NCBI GenBank assembly: GCA_001586965.3
Contig: LUCW03000056.1
Span: 1-34,887 of the forward strand
From: Sphaeroforma sirkka
Taxonomy: Eukaryota > Opisthokonta > Ichthyosporea > Ichthyophonida
DNA: 34,887 nucleotides
Direction of reading: 5' to 3'
Shown here one piece after another: positions 1 through 10,189 of this stretch (position 1 is its first letter; every line of letters begins with the position of its first letter). A program made the translations under genes and the position numbers. The notes under the pieces are model-generated. The model did not search any database, had not been told where the DNA came from, and saw nothing but the letters and a program-made list of their open reading frames with translations.

Positions 1-943
1 TCAACGAACTCATATCTCGCCTCAAGAGTAAGAAGTACTGATACGACGCTGGACTTATACATGGCTGCATACCACAGGCTGCCCATCCATCCAGACTCAC
101 AATACTTATTTAGTTTTTTTACACACGAACGTTATCAGTACTTCGTTCACATCAGCACCGTTCGGTCTTCATAATACTCACGCAGCAGTTCCAACGTACC
201 TTGAGTACAATATCACTGATGGCTTACCGGTTCACCACTCATATCGATGACATAGTTATCGCCAGTGACGGTTATGACGAACACGTTAGGACGGTGCAGA
301 AGGTGATACAACGCTTAACATACCACAGTTTTGCTTAACTGGCCTGCCAAGTGCCACTTCGCTATCTCCGAAGTCATGATCCTAGGGAAGAAAGTATCGG
401 CACAAGGCATTGACATTGACCATGAAAAAAGCAGGCTGTTGATCGATTTTGGCCCACACCCACTACGGTACAAAGAATATAGCCTCGGCGTTGGGTTTAG
501 GTACCTCCACGAACATCTGCCTAATTTTGCGAAACACGGTTGCACCCTTGCGCGAATTTTGCAAACTCAAACCAAAGGAGTTGATAGGTGATCGTTGGGA
601 GGAGAGACATGCACAGGCGTGGAAGGCAATGAAGGACGCAGTGGTGAATGCTGTGGCGTTACACTTTCCGGTCGACGGCATTCCTCTGAACTTGGAAACC
701 GACGCTAGCGATTACGGTTTAGGGGAGCGCTATTCAATGGGGAACGGTTGCCACAGGATTTGGAAGCCAATGCGAAAATTGCCGACGCGCGCTGTCGTCT
801 GGAAGGGGAGTGAGGTAACCATCCCAGTAACCCATGAACAAGCGTTGCAGATGCGGCGATCGGCGCGTAACTTCGTATCCGATCGATGGCTCCCTATGTG
901 GATGAACAAGTGAAGAAGTGGTTGACGGATTTGGTGATCACAA
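1..943 (+). repeat. RT tandem array, left part (interrupted by element A1)
   Basis: Degenerate copy of the family A reverse transcriptase unit. It starts inside RT (NELISRLKSKK region), passes the RT active site (SYR-DDIVIASDG near 240-275) and the RT thumb/connection, and reaches the start of RNase H (ETDASDYGLG near 697-723). It then joins directly, near 741-750, to the protease-RT linker (EVTIPVTHEQALQMRRSARN) and the beginning of the next RT, where element A1 interrupts it at 943. The same join is found three times in 24949-28952, so this is the left end of the same tandem array. Many insertions (for example the T-run at 113-120) break the frame. The noise is higher than in the other copies, as expected at a contig end. 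Confidence 0.85.
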
Positions 944-1195
944 TGTAGTAAGTATACTTGCCCAGAGATATTTGTATCTCAACGTTCTCCCTCCTCAGGG
1001 AGGGGGACGTTGTTCATTTATTAGTAATTATAAACAGTAATCCTAAAATGACTGACTCTTAAATGAGTCATTAGTCATGTGCTGTAAAACCAGCAAAACC
1101 CTAAAACCCAGTTTATCAGATTATTCTGATAAACTGTAAAACTGTAATAAACCTAAAATAATCAAATAAATATAAGTACTTGTATTCTGACCACA
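944..1195 (-). repeat. A1 3' LTR (family A LTR, 252 bp)
   Basis: Reads TGTAGTAAG...CTGACCACA on the plus strand, that is TG...CA ends, and matches the LTRs at 3148, 11343, 24697 and 28953. It contains the family stem-loops (tgactc/gagtca and CAGTTTATCAG/CTGATAAACTG). A C-run follows it at 1196-1205, the complement of the G-rich polypurine tract expected just upstream of the 3' LTR on the minus strand. Confidence 0.9.
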
Positions 1196-1949
1196 ACCCC
1201 CCCCAAACTGAAGCACTGAACAAAGCAGTGTGCCAGTTTCAGAGATGATAAGAATAGCATAGTACCTTATGTGCTGGCATTATCCTCGAGAGCTAGAGCA
1301 TTGTGCTGGCATTTTATCCTCGAGCTAGAGAGCATTGTGCTGGCATTTATCCTCGAGAGCTAGAGCATTGTGCTGGCATTTATCCTCAGAGAGCTAGAGC
1401 ATTGTGCTGGCATTTTACCTCAGAAAGCTAGAGGACCCGATGTGTACGTCTCGAGCGACCCGTCGTGTTTGAATTCTTGAAGCTACTGTTCATCTGTGTC
1501 AGCATATAGGAGTTTGGCAGAAGTACAATATAGGACTGTATTTGTGTCGGAGAAAAACTGCCAGTGGCAGAAACCGTGCAAACCATTAACCCGCTGTTTC
1601 AAAACAATGCCCAAGGAGTTGTTTGATTGATTTCGCTGTATTATACTCCGAAGCAAGAGTGGCTCATTTAACCTCGCGAGCTTGAGCCGCTGACGATTTT
1701 ACCTCCGAGCTCGAGAGCTAACCGTTTATTCTCGCGAACTGGGTGGCTGGTTTATACTCGGGAGCTAGATTCGCTGCTTTTTTATACTCAAGAGCTCGAG
1801 TGGCTGGTTTATACTCGGGAGCTAGAGTCATGCTTTTTTATACTCAAGAGCTCGAGTGGCTGGTTTATACTCGGGAGCTAGAGTTGCTGGTTTATGCTCC
1901 AGAGCTTGAGCTCGATATCCGAGAACAAAGTTATATTGAAGATAAAGTA
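1196..1949 (-). other. A1 3' UTR with two minisatellite blocks
   Basis: Lies between the pol stop and the 3' LTR of A1. It holds five copies of a ~33-bp repeat (cattTATCCTCGAGAGCTAGAG; about 1270-1435), a unique middle part (about 1436-1650) and ~8 copies of a ~27-bp repeat (TTTATACTCGGGAGCTAGAG; about 1655-1915). The same layout is found in the 3' UTR of A2 at 10397-11330. The LYSGAR-type reading frames across it come only from the repeat period and are not genes. Confidence 0.85.
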
Positions 1950-3147
1950 TTAGAACTGTGCACGTTGGCGCTTACGTGTCCGTGTCACTGCGAAGCTTTG
2001 TGGTAGGCCGCGATATCGTTGGCATCATCAAAAGCTTCTGCTGTTTCCCACGTTGGTTCGCCTTCTCGCCATCTCACCAGGTATTCTAATTTCCCCGTCT
2101 CATCATTCGTACGATGTGTGATAATATGGCGAAACTCAGCCCCTCCTTTGGTCCATAAGTCTTCGTTAATTTGGTGGGTCTGTGCGTCTATGCACTAAAC
2201 GGAGGAGTTCCACCCGTACCGGTTTGGTCTTGAATTCTGGTGGGGCGGAACCATCCTTGTTCGCTAACTCGTAGCGTTGGCCGTGTCTAGCTTTGACTAC
2301 ATATGGTCCAAACAATGGCCGCATAGCCTTCGTTGTTCGGCCTTCTGATCGTACCATGACCACATCTCCTTCGTCGAAATGTACCAAGTCGTGAGCATGC
2401 AGGCGGTCAAATGTCGTCGTAAGCTTGCCTGTATACTTCTTGGTAATGTGGTGGAGGGTCGGCAATATAGTGTCCTGTAACTGGTCTAATCGTTGTGCCC
2501 AGGTGTTATTCGTCATTGGCTGAGAATCCGGTAACTCGTCCGTGAAATCGGCGAACGGAACATGGCGGCGGCCAAAGTACACGCTAAACGGTGCACTCTT
2601 ATGGCGACGGGATATCCGAAGGTTCTGGTATAGCATCGTAAACGGAAGGCGTTCGTCCCATCGAAGGGGAACTGCCTCACAGCATTGTCGAATAGAACGT
2701 GTAATCTCCTTGTGACGTCGTTCTGCCGCGCCCAGCATTGGGGTCGATATGGTGGAGACACCTTATGTAGCATCCCCACTTCCTGGACCAGAAGCTCCAC
2801 TAACTTGTTGGTGAACTCCTTCCCCATGTCTGTTTGGATTTTACGGGGAAACCATGTTCGCCAAAAAATCTCTATGAGTGTCTGTGTCGTGGTTTCCTTT
2901 GTCTTGTCCGGTGTGGCTCGAAGGATAGAATAGCCTGTGGCGATGTCTAAGACGTGAAGAATATAATTGTTCTTGCGTCTGGACTCCAGTGGCATCGGGA
3001 TGTAGTCCACTTGAATATGGTCCCACGGGTAGCGTGCATCGATGCTAATCATCGGGTGGAAACCTTTACGAAGTGTGTCCTGTCCCAAACATGTGCCACA
3101 TTGCCGCTTAACTTCTGTGGCTAACTCAAGTGCCCCTGGCCAAATGT
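1950..3147 (-). pseudogene. pol: A1 pol, 3' part: integrase core to chromodomain
   Basis: C-terminal third of the A1 polyprotein, separated from the rest (11597-14198) by A2. Read from 3147 down it gives the CGTC zinc-binding pair, the first catalytic aspartate (HIQVDYIPMP), the second (QTDMGKEF), the PPYRPQ loop, the catalytic glutamate (GAAERRHKE), the GPY motif (LFGPYVVK) and the chromodomain (EYLVRW.EGEPTWE), ending at a TAA at 1950-1952. Frameshifts lie near 2740 and near 2170. Integrase inserts the cDNA; the chromodomain tethers it to chromatin in this family. This copy cannot make an intact integrase because A2 lies between its HHCC finger and its core. Confidence 0.85.
3144..3147. repeat. 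Target-site duplication ATGT, left of A2
   Basis: ATGT precedes the A2 5' LTR and recurs at 11593-11596 straight after the 3' LTR. The A1 integrase sequence on either side (ggccaa... and ...gaccgttctg) joins cleanly to the uninterrupted version in A2 near 9190-9200. A 5-bp duplication (AATGT) is possible if the terminal A of the LTR is counted as flank. Confidence 0.8.
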
Positions 3148-3394
3148 TGTGGTCAGAATACAAGTACTTATGTTTATTTGATTATTTTAGGTTTACTACA
3201 AGTTTTACAGTTTATCAGAATAATCTGATAAACTGGGTTTTAAAGTTTTGCTGGTTTTACAGCACATGACTAATGACTCATTTAAGAGTCAGTCATTTTA
3301 GGATTACTGTTTATAATTACTAATAAATGAACAACGTCCCCTCCCTGAGGAGGGAGAACGTTGAGATACAGTTATCTCGCGTATACTTACTACA
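3148..3394 (+). repeat. A2 5' LTR (247 bp)
   Basis: TGTGGTCAG...CTTACTACA. It contains four stem-loops: 3208-3218 with 3225-3235 (11 bp, perfect), 3274-3279 with 3286-3291, 3341-3346 with 3351-3356 extended by 3333-3337/3358-3362, and 3363-3368 with 3373-3378. An AATAAA poly(A)-type signal is at 3322-3327. Short AT-rich boxes upstream could serve as TATA elements but no start site can be assigned. Confidence 0.92.
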
Positions 3395-3436
3395 TTTTTT
3401 AACTTACCATAGAAGTTGTTAGTTTATTAGTAATTA
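3314..3436 (+). promoter_or_regulatory. LTR-leader long-range stem around AATAAA
   Basis: LTR bases 3314-3335 (TAATTACTAATAAA, TG, AACAAC) are complementary to leader bases 3415-3436 (GTTGTT, AG, TTTATTAGTAATTA): 14 bp, a G-U, one mismatch, then 6 bp. The leader arm starts 20 nt after the LTR. The pairing is possible only in the 5' copy because the 3' LTR has no leader after it. It recurs in A1 and A3. Inference: it may mask the 5' poly(A) signal or take part in priming of reverse transcription. Confidence 0.65.
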
Positions 3437-4442
3437 CAGAGAAAGCTACAGAATATGAATTAGTCAGTAGCTGGCACATATTTTTTTGTTATAAGTATAA
3501 CAATTGAAAGACAATGCGAACAGAGAATGTCGCATCAAATTGAACGATTTAGATTATCCGAACGATTTAGATTGAATTGAACGATTTAGATTGGATTAAC
3601 GACGTGTGGACGACGAGGATGAAGAAAGAATCTACTAATACGAGTGAACCCGAAGAGCGAACATTCCAATCAAGCAGAACATTAACCAGGGTCAACAAGG
3701 AAAGTCTCACGACGATCAAATGACGAAATCAGACAATCAGTCAGAATCCACAGATAAGTAGTCATGTGTGAGTACAGGTAGGAAGGTTGTTTTCAGTGTG
3801 AGACAAGTACAAATCGTATTGCAAGCTAATGAGCTTAAATTGTATTTAAGAAGTTGTTAGAAGAAAGTTCTTTAGGATCCACAGTAGGGTAATAGAGATG
3901 GGAGATGTACATGGTTAGTACCGACTCGGTTAGTACGATGACGCAAAAGAATCAGCGGCATACTAGATTATTTTACAAAAGTTTTCAGAATGGGATATTA
4001 GGAAGCATACAGAGACACAAGTAAGCACCTGTGAGTTATTAGGAGCATATAAGGGTGGGGGGCGCACATAACACGAACGATGCAAGTAAATACAAGGTTA
4101 AATTGTGAAAATGATATGCGAACACACTCAAATCACTAGAACTTCCAGATAAATCAGGTCAACGGAGAGGATCAACAGTATGCATGCACAGAAGGTGTGG
4201 TTGACGGCAGCTTAGTTTAGGAGTGCAATAACGAGCAATCGTTCTTAGATCAAGAAGCATATTCCAACAACCGCAACAGCACATGACAAGGACATCCCAC
4301 GGGTAAGAAAGAGCCGGAAAAGAGGAGCGATGTGGGAAGTTCCCAACAGTGGTATATAGACTATCCACACCTGTAGGAATAAAACAGTCACGAGGGCCGT
4401 CATTCGGAGGCCGGACGTTAAGAGCTGATGAGGAGTAATAGA
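3395..4442 (+). other. A2 5' leader (non-coding)
   Basis: About 1 kb between the LTR and the first gag AUG, matching 29198-30408 in A3 and the two leader pieces of A1. It starts TTTTTTAACTTACC, with no TGG start of a normal tRNA primer-binding site. A short tandem motif GAACGATTTAGATT is present three times at 3540-3600. I see no open reading frame conserved between copies and no other element in it. Confidence 0.75.
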
Positions 4443-6586
4443 ATGGATATTTATAAGTACTCTATCAGATTCTAATGAGGCACTCACCAACCATATGTTA
4501 TTGTGAGCGCCGCAAGGAAGATGAAGACGTCGTCAGTCCCATACGGAACGCTCCGCTCCGCACTCAGGTCAGGCACTGGAGGGGCAACAACAACTCTTGA
4601 ATATTTCCGCGGACGACAAGCAGCCACCAACAGCAAACAAAAATGGACCTGCACAATCTAGCGAGGATGTCATATTCGAGGCCGCAAGGAAGATGATATC
4701 GACAGTTTATTGGTGAACAGGTAGCCAGGAACAATCGTTCGTCTCAGATACTCACGGCCTTATTTCCCAGCTGATGACACCAACAAGCGGAAGTCTCTCT
4801 TTGAAAAAATACAGAAACTCACGGAGCTGATGAACAACAACAGTCTCTCTTTGAAAAAAATACGAACAGAGGTTACAGCGCATAAACGCCGGACGAACTA
4901 CAATAGGGCCGGCCGCTAAGGAGAGTTCTTCTGACGCACACGAACGGGTACAGGCAGTACCAGAGGACGAAGACAACCCTACCTTCCGAATTCAAGGCTG
5001 TGAGCGTCCGTTTTATGGACTTGGGTACAAATCACCAGGGTCAGAGGACAGTTCAACCGAGGAGGATGATACTCTGTCTGCCAGTGAGAACACACCAACT
5101 TTTCAAGAGTTCGCACATGAACAAGTATTAGCCAGACAGAATCCTCAAGGTAAGCAGGCGGTGAAGAATAGACAGGACCGATTAAGTACGAACCTGCGCC
5201 AACAACAGCAACGTCAGTGGGGCGAGAAAGAAGCGCCCAGTGAATATGTACAGACACATAAACGACAAGAGAAGGAGACAACAGTGCCTCCGCCCACACC
5301 GGCTAGTATCGAGAAAAGGCGACAGGCGCTACACGCACGGATACTACAGTTAAGTGACGAGCTATGCCAAGCAATCGAGGAGAATAACACGGCTCGAGCT
5401 GAAGCTCTTCGGGGCGTGATTGAGACACTTCGAGCTACATTAGAGTCCCGACCGGTAGAGAAGCGTCCCGTACCTTCACCACGTACGTGGCCTGATTGGC
5501 CGTCGAACAGATACTACCTACATGATATCATGGAACGGGACACAAGAGGGGCTCTCCTCGAGGCGTTCAAGAACGCACAAATCGCAGGGCTGGACGAGAG
5601 TTGGAACCTTACATGGTTTCATAAGGTACTATCTTACTTCAAGGCGGAAAAGTCAACGCTGGACTACATCCGCGACAACTCTGAACGGTTGAAGACATGC
5701 ACACCTCAACTACAGATCGAACAGATCTGTTCGCACGAAACACAAGCCACTGTCGATCCCGCGTTTCGCAAGTTAGCCAAGGGCCAAAGTCGGAACATGC
5801 ACACTCCTCTTATGGAACAAATGACACAGCTCATGGAGAACCACAGGAGGGCACGTGAACGGTGCCAGACAGATGCCGACTTCCAACAGAATTTAGTGAA
5901 CCACTGCATTGTACAACTGTTAGAAGAAGCTCTCAACGGCCGTACGTATGAACGTACTCTACAGTTGCATCCCAAATGGCAACTGATGGAGACACACGAG
6001 CTTATACAGCTGTTGAGCCCTGACATTCAGGATGCACAGCAACGTACGGCAGCACGTTTCCAGGGTCGCAACAACCGCGAGGGCCCGACGACCAATGGAA
6101 GTCGCGACCACACCAATAGCCGCCCCAACCTACAGACGAGTAGACGACAAACGCAGAATTGGACTCAACGGCCCCAACCTACGGTACCAACGACTTGTGC
6201 GGGGTGCCAGGCACAGGCGCCACCAGGTGGTAGGCACATCCCACGGTGTCACCATTTCAGGGGCGTCGCAAGCGGTGAGCGCAGAGGGTCGGGCAAGGCT
6301 ATACGACAACAACCGTCCTTTGAGGGACGTACAATCGGTACACAGACCGTCCACAACGTCAACCGCAGGACAGGGGCAGAATACATCCCAGACTAGAGAC
6401 GTAGTTACAATACGTCCGACGCCTCAAGTACAGGTGAATGCGATTACACAGGACGAAGACTTGGCTCCACCATCGGAAGCTACAGAGATTCATATCAACA
6501 CGATCCTTTACGAAGACTTCGAGCACATGACGTCACCACCAAACCACACCTATGACACGTGGGAGTCGGTAGCCGATCATGCATGA
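4443..6586 (+). pseudogene. gag: A2 gag (capsid-nucleocapsid precursor), frame-broken
   Basis: Gag forms the particle and binds the RNA. The AUG equivalent to the A3 start is at 4443 but soon meets a stop; the N-terminal part (4480-4860) is rearranged, with a ~57-bp duplication around gagctgatgaacaac and a longer A-run that shifts frame. From 4861 it is open: an acidic, Gln-rich region, a coiled-coil-like stretch (near 5320-5440), the conserved core starting PRTWPDWP (5482) with LDESW (5590) and ATVDPAFRKLAKG (5749), and an atypical zinc knuckle CAGC-x9-H-x3-C (6197-6253). An extra G near 6260 moves the rest into another frame, which runs to the TGA at 6584-6586. The core matches B1 gag at 20701-21702. 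Assignment as Gag rests on position and the knuckle; I do not recognise a named Gag family. Confidence 0.8.
6584..6586 (+). promoter_or_regulatory. In-frame UGA between gag and pol (candidate readthrough site)
   Basis: gag ends GCA TGA and pol continues in the same frame GAG GTG AGG GTG TCT with no ATG until 6647. A1 (14199-14201) and A3 (32728-32730) have the same TGA; B1 has TAG at the same place followed by GAC GTA AGG GTG TCG. Suppression of one stop would give Gag-Pol, as known for murine leukaemia-type retroviruses. That it happens here is inference. Confidence 0.7.
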
Positions 6587-6646
6587 GAGGTGAGGGTGTC
6601 TGAGTCGGATAGGAGCTTCATATTTGTTACCACGATTGGAGCAGTG

Positions 6647-7100
6647 ATGGCAATACAAGACCCATTGCTGACGTCAGACAACCGAGTCTATATTCAAGTA
6701 CAAATCAACGGACGTACGTTCAAAGCCTTGATAGACACGGGAGCAAATAGAAGTTGTATCTCACAGACATCCGCAGACCTCCTTGGCCGACCAATAACTC
6801 CGGCACCACCTGGGTCATTTATATATTTAGCTGACAAGGCGGTGCGAACTCCTCGACTGGGGACGACGGAAGTGGTACCTATAAGGTACGGTACCAGAAT
6901 TATCGACGGTTCATTAGAATTGATGAACTTGCCGACGGGTATAGATGTTATAGTGGGGCAAGATATGTTGAAAGGCTTGGGCCTATACATAGGCGGTATC
7001 CAATCGCCACTTGCACCAATAGACCCCACAGAACTAGAAGAGCTCCTCGAACCCATACCACGCCGACAGGCACCTAACACGACGGAACCCGTCGATGTAC
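6647..7100 (+). other. A2 retroviral-type aspartic protease domain
   Basis: Open from the gag stop through this stretch. It begins MAIQDPLLTSDNRVY and carries the active-site triad LIDTGANRSC near 6730 and the second-strand motif DVIVGQDMLKGLGL near 6945-6985, which matches the I-[LI]-G-x-[DN] pattern near the end of Ty3/gypsy proteases. It would cut Gag and Pol into mature proteins. B1 has LVDSGANRSC in the same place, a normal variant. Confidence 0.85.
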
Positions 7101-8524
7101 GCATAACGGTTGGCACAGGATTTGGAAGCCAATGCGAAAATTGCCGACAACGCGCGCTGTCGTCTGGAAGGGAGTGAGGTAACCATCCCAGTAACCCATG
7201 AACAAGCGTTGCAGATGCGGCGATCGGCGCGTAACTTCGTATCCGATCGATGGCTCCCTATGTGGATGAACAAGTGAAGAAGTGGTTGACGGATTTGGTG
7301 ATCACGAAACGAACGACACCAACGACTGTTAATCTTCCTCTCCTTGCGGTACCGACATTCGATGCGGAAGGCAACGTCAAGAAGGTACGCGTGTGTTTAG
7401 ACATGCGTGCCGTTAACGCGCTTATTCCTGGTGACCAGTTCCTGATCCCCAAGGTCAACGAACTCATATCTCGCCTCAAGAGTAAGAAGTACTACACGAC
7501 GCTGGACATATCGGCTGCATACCACAGGCTGCCCATCCATCCAGACTCACACAATATACTTATTTAGTTTTACACACGAACGTTATCAGTACTCGTTCAC
7601 ATCAGCACCGTTCGGTCTTCATGTACTCACGCAGCAGTTTCAACGTACCTTGAGTACAATACTTGATGGCTTACCGGGTCACACTCATATCGATGACATA
7701 GTTATCGCCAGTGACGGTTATGACGAACACGTTAGGACGGTGCAGAAGGTGATACAACGCTTAACATACACACAGTTTAAGCTTAACCCTGCATTGCCAC
7801 TTCGCTATTCCGAAGTCATGATCCTAGGGAAGAAAGTATCGGCACAAGGCATTGACATCGACCATGAAAAGCAGGCCAAGCTGATCGACTGGCCCACACC
7901 ACTACGATACAAAGATATAGCCTCGGCGTTGGGTTTTAGCAAATTACCTCCACGAACATCTGCCTAATTTCGCGAACACGGTTGCACCCTGCGCGCGAAT
8001 TTTGCAAACTCAAACCAAAGGAGTTGATAGGTGATCGTTGGGAGGAGAGACATGCACAGGCGTGGCAGGCAATGAAAGACGCAGTGGTGAATGCTGTGGC
8101 GTTACACTTTCCGGTCGACGGCATTCCTCTGAACTTGGAAACCGACGCTAGCGATTACGGTTTAGGGGAGCGCTATTCCAATGGGTCAACGGTAAGAAAC
8201 ATTACTTAATGTTCTTTAGTAAGACTCTGAACCATGCGCAACAGAACTACGCCACACCTATGAAGGAGTTACTGGCATTGGTATATGGACTGACACATTT
8301 CAGGGAATACTTGGATGGGCAACGGTTTGCGGTCTTCACGGACCACAAGGCCCTTGTATATATGAACACACAGCTCAAGCTTAATCCGATGCTTCAGAGA
8401 TGGCATCATATCATCGCGCCATTCAACTTTACCATATCGCATATACCAGGAGAGTCAAATGTGCTCCCGGACATGTTAAGTAGAGTACACGAGGGGGACA
8501 GCGGAGCAGGACGAACTCGAAATA

Positions 8525-8905
8525 ATGTATACAGACGGCTGGCAGTTATTCCCTAGTTACTTTGAACAAGCGCAACAACACTTTGGACCGAATGACATAG
8601 ATGTATTTGCGGACCCAACCAACGCTCAGCTTCCTCGGTTCTGGACGAAGGATGATGGGGAAGGAGCGTTTGCCCACGACTGGTCGATAGTCGATGGATG
8701 GATGAACCCGCCTTGGGAACAGATACACAGGATGTTACGCAAGATACGAGCCGACGGCGCACGAAGACCTGGTATGTCTACCATGGGTACCAAGAGCACC
8801 ATGGTTCGACCTGTTCAAGCAGTTATTGCAGACAGAACCGGTGCTGGTACCACGGACACCACACACGTTCCTCAAGTACGCTAAGTACGCATGTGGGAAG
8901 ACACC
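8525..8905 (+). other. Dam-like N6-adenine methyltransferase-type domain in A2 pol
   Basis: Lies between RNase H and the integrase zinc finger. It reads FPSYFEQAQQHFG, then DIDVFADPTNAQLPRF, a KDDGEGAFAHDW stretch, WMNPPWEQIHRMLRKI and, after a frame break near 8765, a CLPW..PWF segment. This order (leading F/L helix, D-x-x-A, N-A, aromatic, D...DW, NPPW, late PWF) matches phage-type Dam N6-adenine methyltransferases and the methyltransferase-like domain of DIRS retrotransposons. NPPW is a complete catalytic motif IV ([DNS]PP[YFW]). B1 and A1 have the same NPPW. Activity is not shown; a structural role is possible. Confidence 0.75.
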
Positions 8906-10189
8906 ATGGGGTCATACCGTAGTAGCACGGGTGGGTCCTCCCAATGGATTCAAACTGGACCCGCTGTTTTCACAGCGACTTGGTTTTGCAGAACCAAAGC
9001 ATACAAAATATGTCATGTGCTTAGACACAGCGCGAGAAATCTCAGTGGCACTGGCAGATGCAGAGGGTCAACCGGCGTTTGCACAAGCGAGTCCGGCGGA
9101 GAAACAGCGTCGTACGCAACTCACGCAAGCGCAACACGAACAAGGACATCATGGGGCGGCGGACACAGTCCAACAACTTCGTCAGAACGGTCACGTTTGG
9201 CCAGGGGCACTTGAGTTAGCCACAGAAGTTAAGCGGCAATGTGGCACATGTTTGGGACAGGACACACTTCGTAAAGGTTTCCACCCGATGATTAGCATCG
9301 ATGCACGCTACCCGTGGGACCATATTCAAGTGGACTACATCCCGATGCCACTGGAGTCCAGACGCAAGAACAATTATATTCTTCACGTCTTAGACATCGC
9401 CACAGGCTATTCTATCCTTCGAGCCACACCGGACAAGACAAAGGAAACCACGACACGACACACACTCACTCATAGAGATTTTTTGGCGAACATGGTTTCC
9501 CCGTAAAATCCAAAACAGACATGGGGAAGGAGTTCACCAACAAGTTAGTGGAGCTTCTGGTCCAGGAAGTGGGGATGCTACATAAGGTGTCTCCACCATA
9601 TCGACCCCAAGTGCTGGGCGCGGCAGAACGACGTCACAAGGAGATTACACGTTCTATTCGACAATGCTGTGAGGCAGTTCCCCTTCGATGGGACGAACGC
9701 CTTCCGTTTACGATGCTATACCAGAACCTTCGGATATCCCGTCGCCATAAGAGTGCACCGTTTAGCGTGTACTTTGGCCGCCGCCATGTTCCGTTCGCCG
9801 ATTTCACGGACGAGTTACCGGATTCTCAGCCGATGACGAATGACACCTGGGCACAACGATTAGACCAGTTACAGGACACTATATTGCCGACCCTCCACCA
9901 CATTACCAAGAAGTATACAGGCAAGCTTACGACGACATTTGACCGCCTGCATGCTCACGACTTGGTACATTTCGACGAAGGAGATGTGGTCATGGTACGA
10001 TCAGAAGGCCGAACAACGAAGGCTATGCGGCCATTGTTTGGACCATATGTAGTCAAAGCTAGACACGGCCAACGCTACGAGTTAGCGAACAAGGATGGTT
10101 CCGCCCCACCAGAATTCAAGACCAAACCGGTACGGGTGGAACTCCTCCGTTTAGTGCATAGACGCACAGACCCACCAATTAACGAAGAC

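Noticed and set aside
1..943. Bacterial retron or diversity-generating RT
   Set aside because: RT motifs, linker and RNase H start are identical to the Ty3/gypsy pol elsewhere in the window.
4159..4490. Short minus-strand frames in the A2 leader (also 29935-30233) as genes
   Set aside because: Different lengths and frames between copies and no motif; leader sequence.
5706..6026. 106-codon minus-strand frame, also at 31851-32171
   Set aside because: Exact shadow of the gag core on the other strand; kept in both copies only because gag is conserved.
8159..8220. Programmed frameshift in RNase H at the G-run
   Set aside because: A frameshift inside RNase H has no known use and one copy plus family B have the in-frame form; homopolymer error is more likely.
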